Part shown: positions 63,661 through 64,000 of the stretch, piece after piece
How the letters are laid out: each line of letters begins with the position of its first letter
Numbering within the stretch: position 1 is the stretch's first letter
From: Citrobacter amalonaticus
GTDB taxonomy: Bacteria > Pseudomonadota > Gammaproteobacteria > Enterobacterales > Enterobacteriaceae
Length of the DNA stretch: 64,000 nt
Direction: 5' to 3'
NCBI RefSeq assembly: GCF_018252635.1
Contig: NZ_JAGTXM010000006.1
Coordinates: forward strand, 1 to 64,000
Position numbers and translations under genes: made by a program
The notes under the pieces: generated by a model
The model's database searches: none
Told to the model about the DNA's origin: nothing
What the model saw: only the letters and a program-made list of their open reading frames with translations

Positions 63661-64000
63661 AAATTACCGATTTATCTCGACTACTCCGCAACCACGCCGG
63701 TGGACCCGCGTGTTGCCGAGAAAATGATGCAGTTCCTGACGCTGGACGGGACCTTTGGTAACCCGGCCTCCCGTTCACACCGTTTCGGCTGGCAGGCTGA
63801 AGAGGCGGTAGATATCGCCCGTAATCAGATTGCCGATCTGGTGGGTGCCGATCCGCGCGAAATCGTCTTTACCTCCGGTGCGACTGAATCCGACAACCTG
63901 GCGATCAAAGGTGCAGCCAACTTTTATCAGAAAAAAGGCAAGCACATCATCACCAGCAAAACCGAACATAAAGCCGTGCTGGATACCTGTCGTCAACTGG
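63658..64000 (+). CDS. iscS: cysteine desulfurase IscS, 5' part
   Basis: The first 114 codons of IscS, cut by the window end. The PLP enzyme removes sulfur from cysteine to supply Fe-S cluster assembly and tRNA thiolation. The N-terminus [19 protein letters not shown] is diagnostic. [16 protein letters not shown] and [12 protein letters not shown] (the PLP-stacking His) follow. The catalytic Cys and PLP lysine would lie beyond the edge. Confidence 0.97.
   Translation, partial: MKLPIYLDYSATTPVDPRVAEKMMQFLTLDGTFGNPASRSHRFGWQAEEAVDIARNQIADLVGADPREIVFTSGATESDNLAIKGAANFYQKKGKHIITSKTEHKAVLDTCRQL

Overview
The window is a contiguous piece of an enteric bacterial chromosome. Nearly every gene has a recognisable Escherichia/Salmonella counterpart, in an order like the E. 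coli K-12 segment from rrnG to the isc operon. Protein divergence from E. coli, the loss or replacement of several E. coli blocks (hca, most of yph, yfhR) and a murQ/PTS pair beside yfhH point to a relative of Escherichia, most plausibly Citrobacter. The genus is an inference from remembered sequences, not from a search. There is no phage, insertion sequence, CRISPR array or tRNA. Repeats are limited to REP/BIME clusters and two ERIC-type elements.

Layout. 1-14000: the 3' end of a 5S rRNA, then kgtP, yfiM, pssA, patZ (yfiQ), tapT, trxC, yfiF, ung, grcA with a strong FNR promoter, srmB, trmN and nadB with a NadR box. 14200-24100: the envelope-stress operon rseD-rpoE-rseABC with its sigma-E promoter, then lepA-lepB-rnc-era-recO-pdxJ-acpS with the RNase III-type leader hairpin, and the ferredoxin yfhL. 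24200-28700: yfhH diverges from a MurNAc-type etherase/PTS pair (murQ-murP-like), followed by pgpC and tadA. 28600-39100: mltF, purL (PurR box), the small RNA GlmY with sigma-54/sigma-70 promoters and GlrR sites, glrK-qseG-glrR, an ERIC element and glnB. 39150-41950: the divergent hmp/glyA pair with NsrR and PurR sites.

41970-60940 is the accessory part. It holds a remodelled yph sugar locus (yphA, the ROK regulator yphH, yphG, an MFS sugar:H+ symporter, yphB), hcaT without the hca genes, and csiE. Next comes a complete minus-strand sugar operon: binding protein, ABC ATPase, two permeases, an FGGY pentulose-type kinase and a KdsD/GutQ-like SIS isomerase. A DUF1007/NicO nickel-cobalt pair follows. 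61000-64000 returns to the core: suhB, trmJ, and iscR with two IscR operators. The iscR-iscS spacer is lengthened by an ERIC-like element, and iscS is cut by the window end.

How the genes work together. GlrK/GlrR, encoded just downstream of glmY, very likely activate it through the TGTC-N10-GACA sites seen upstream. RseA/B/C control sigma-E, which drives its own operon. The accessory operon reads as uptake, phosphorylation and isomerisation of one pentose-class sugar; its substrate is unknown and it is the most interesting functional question here.
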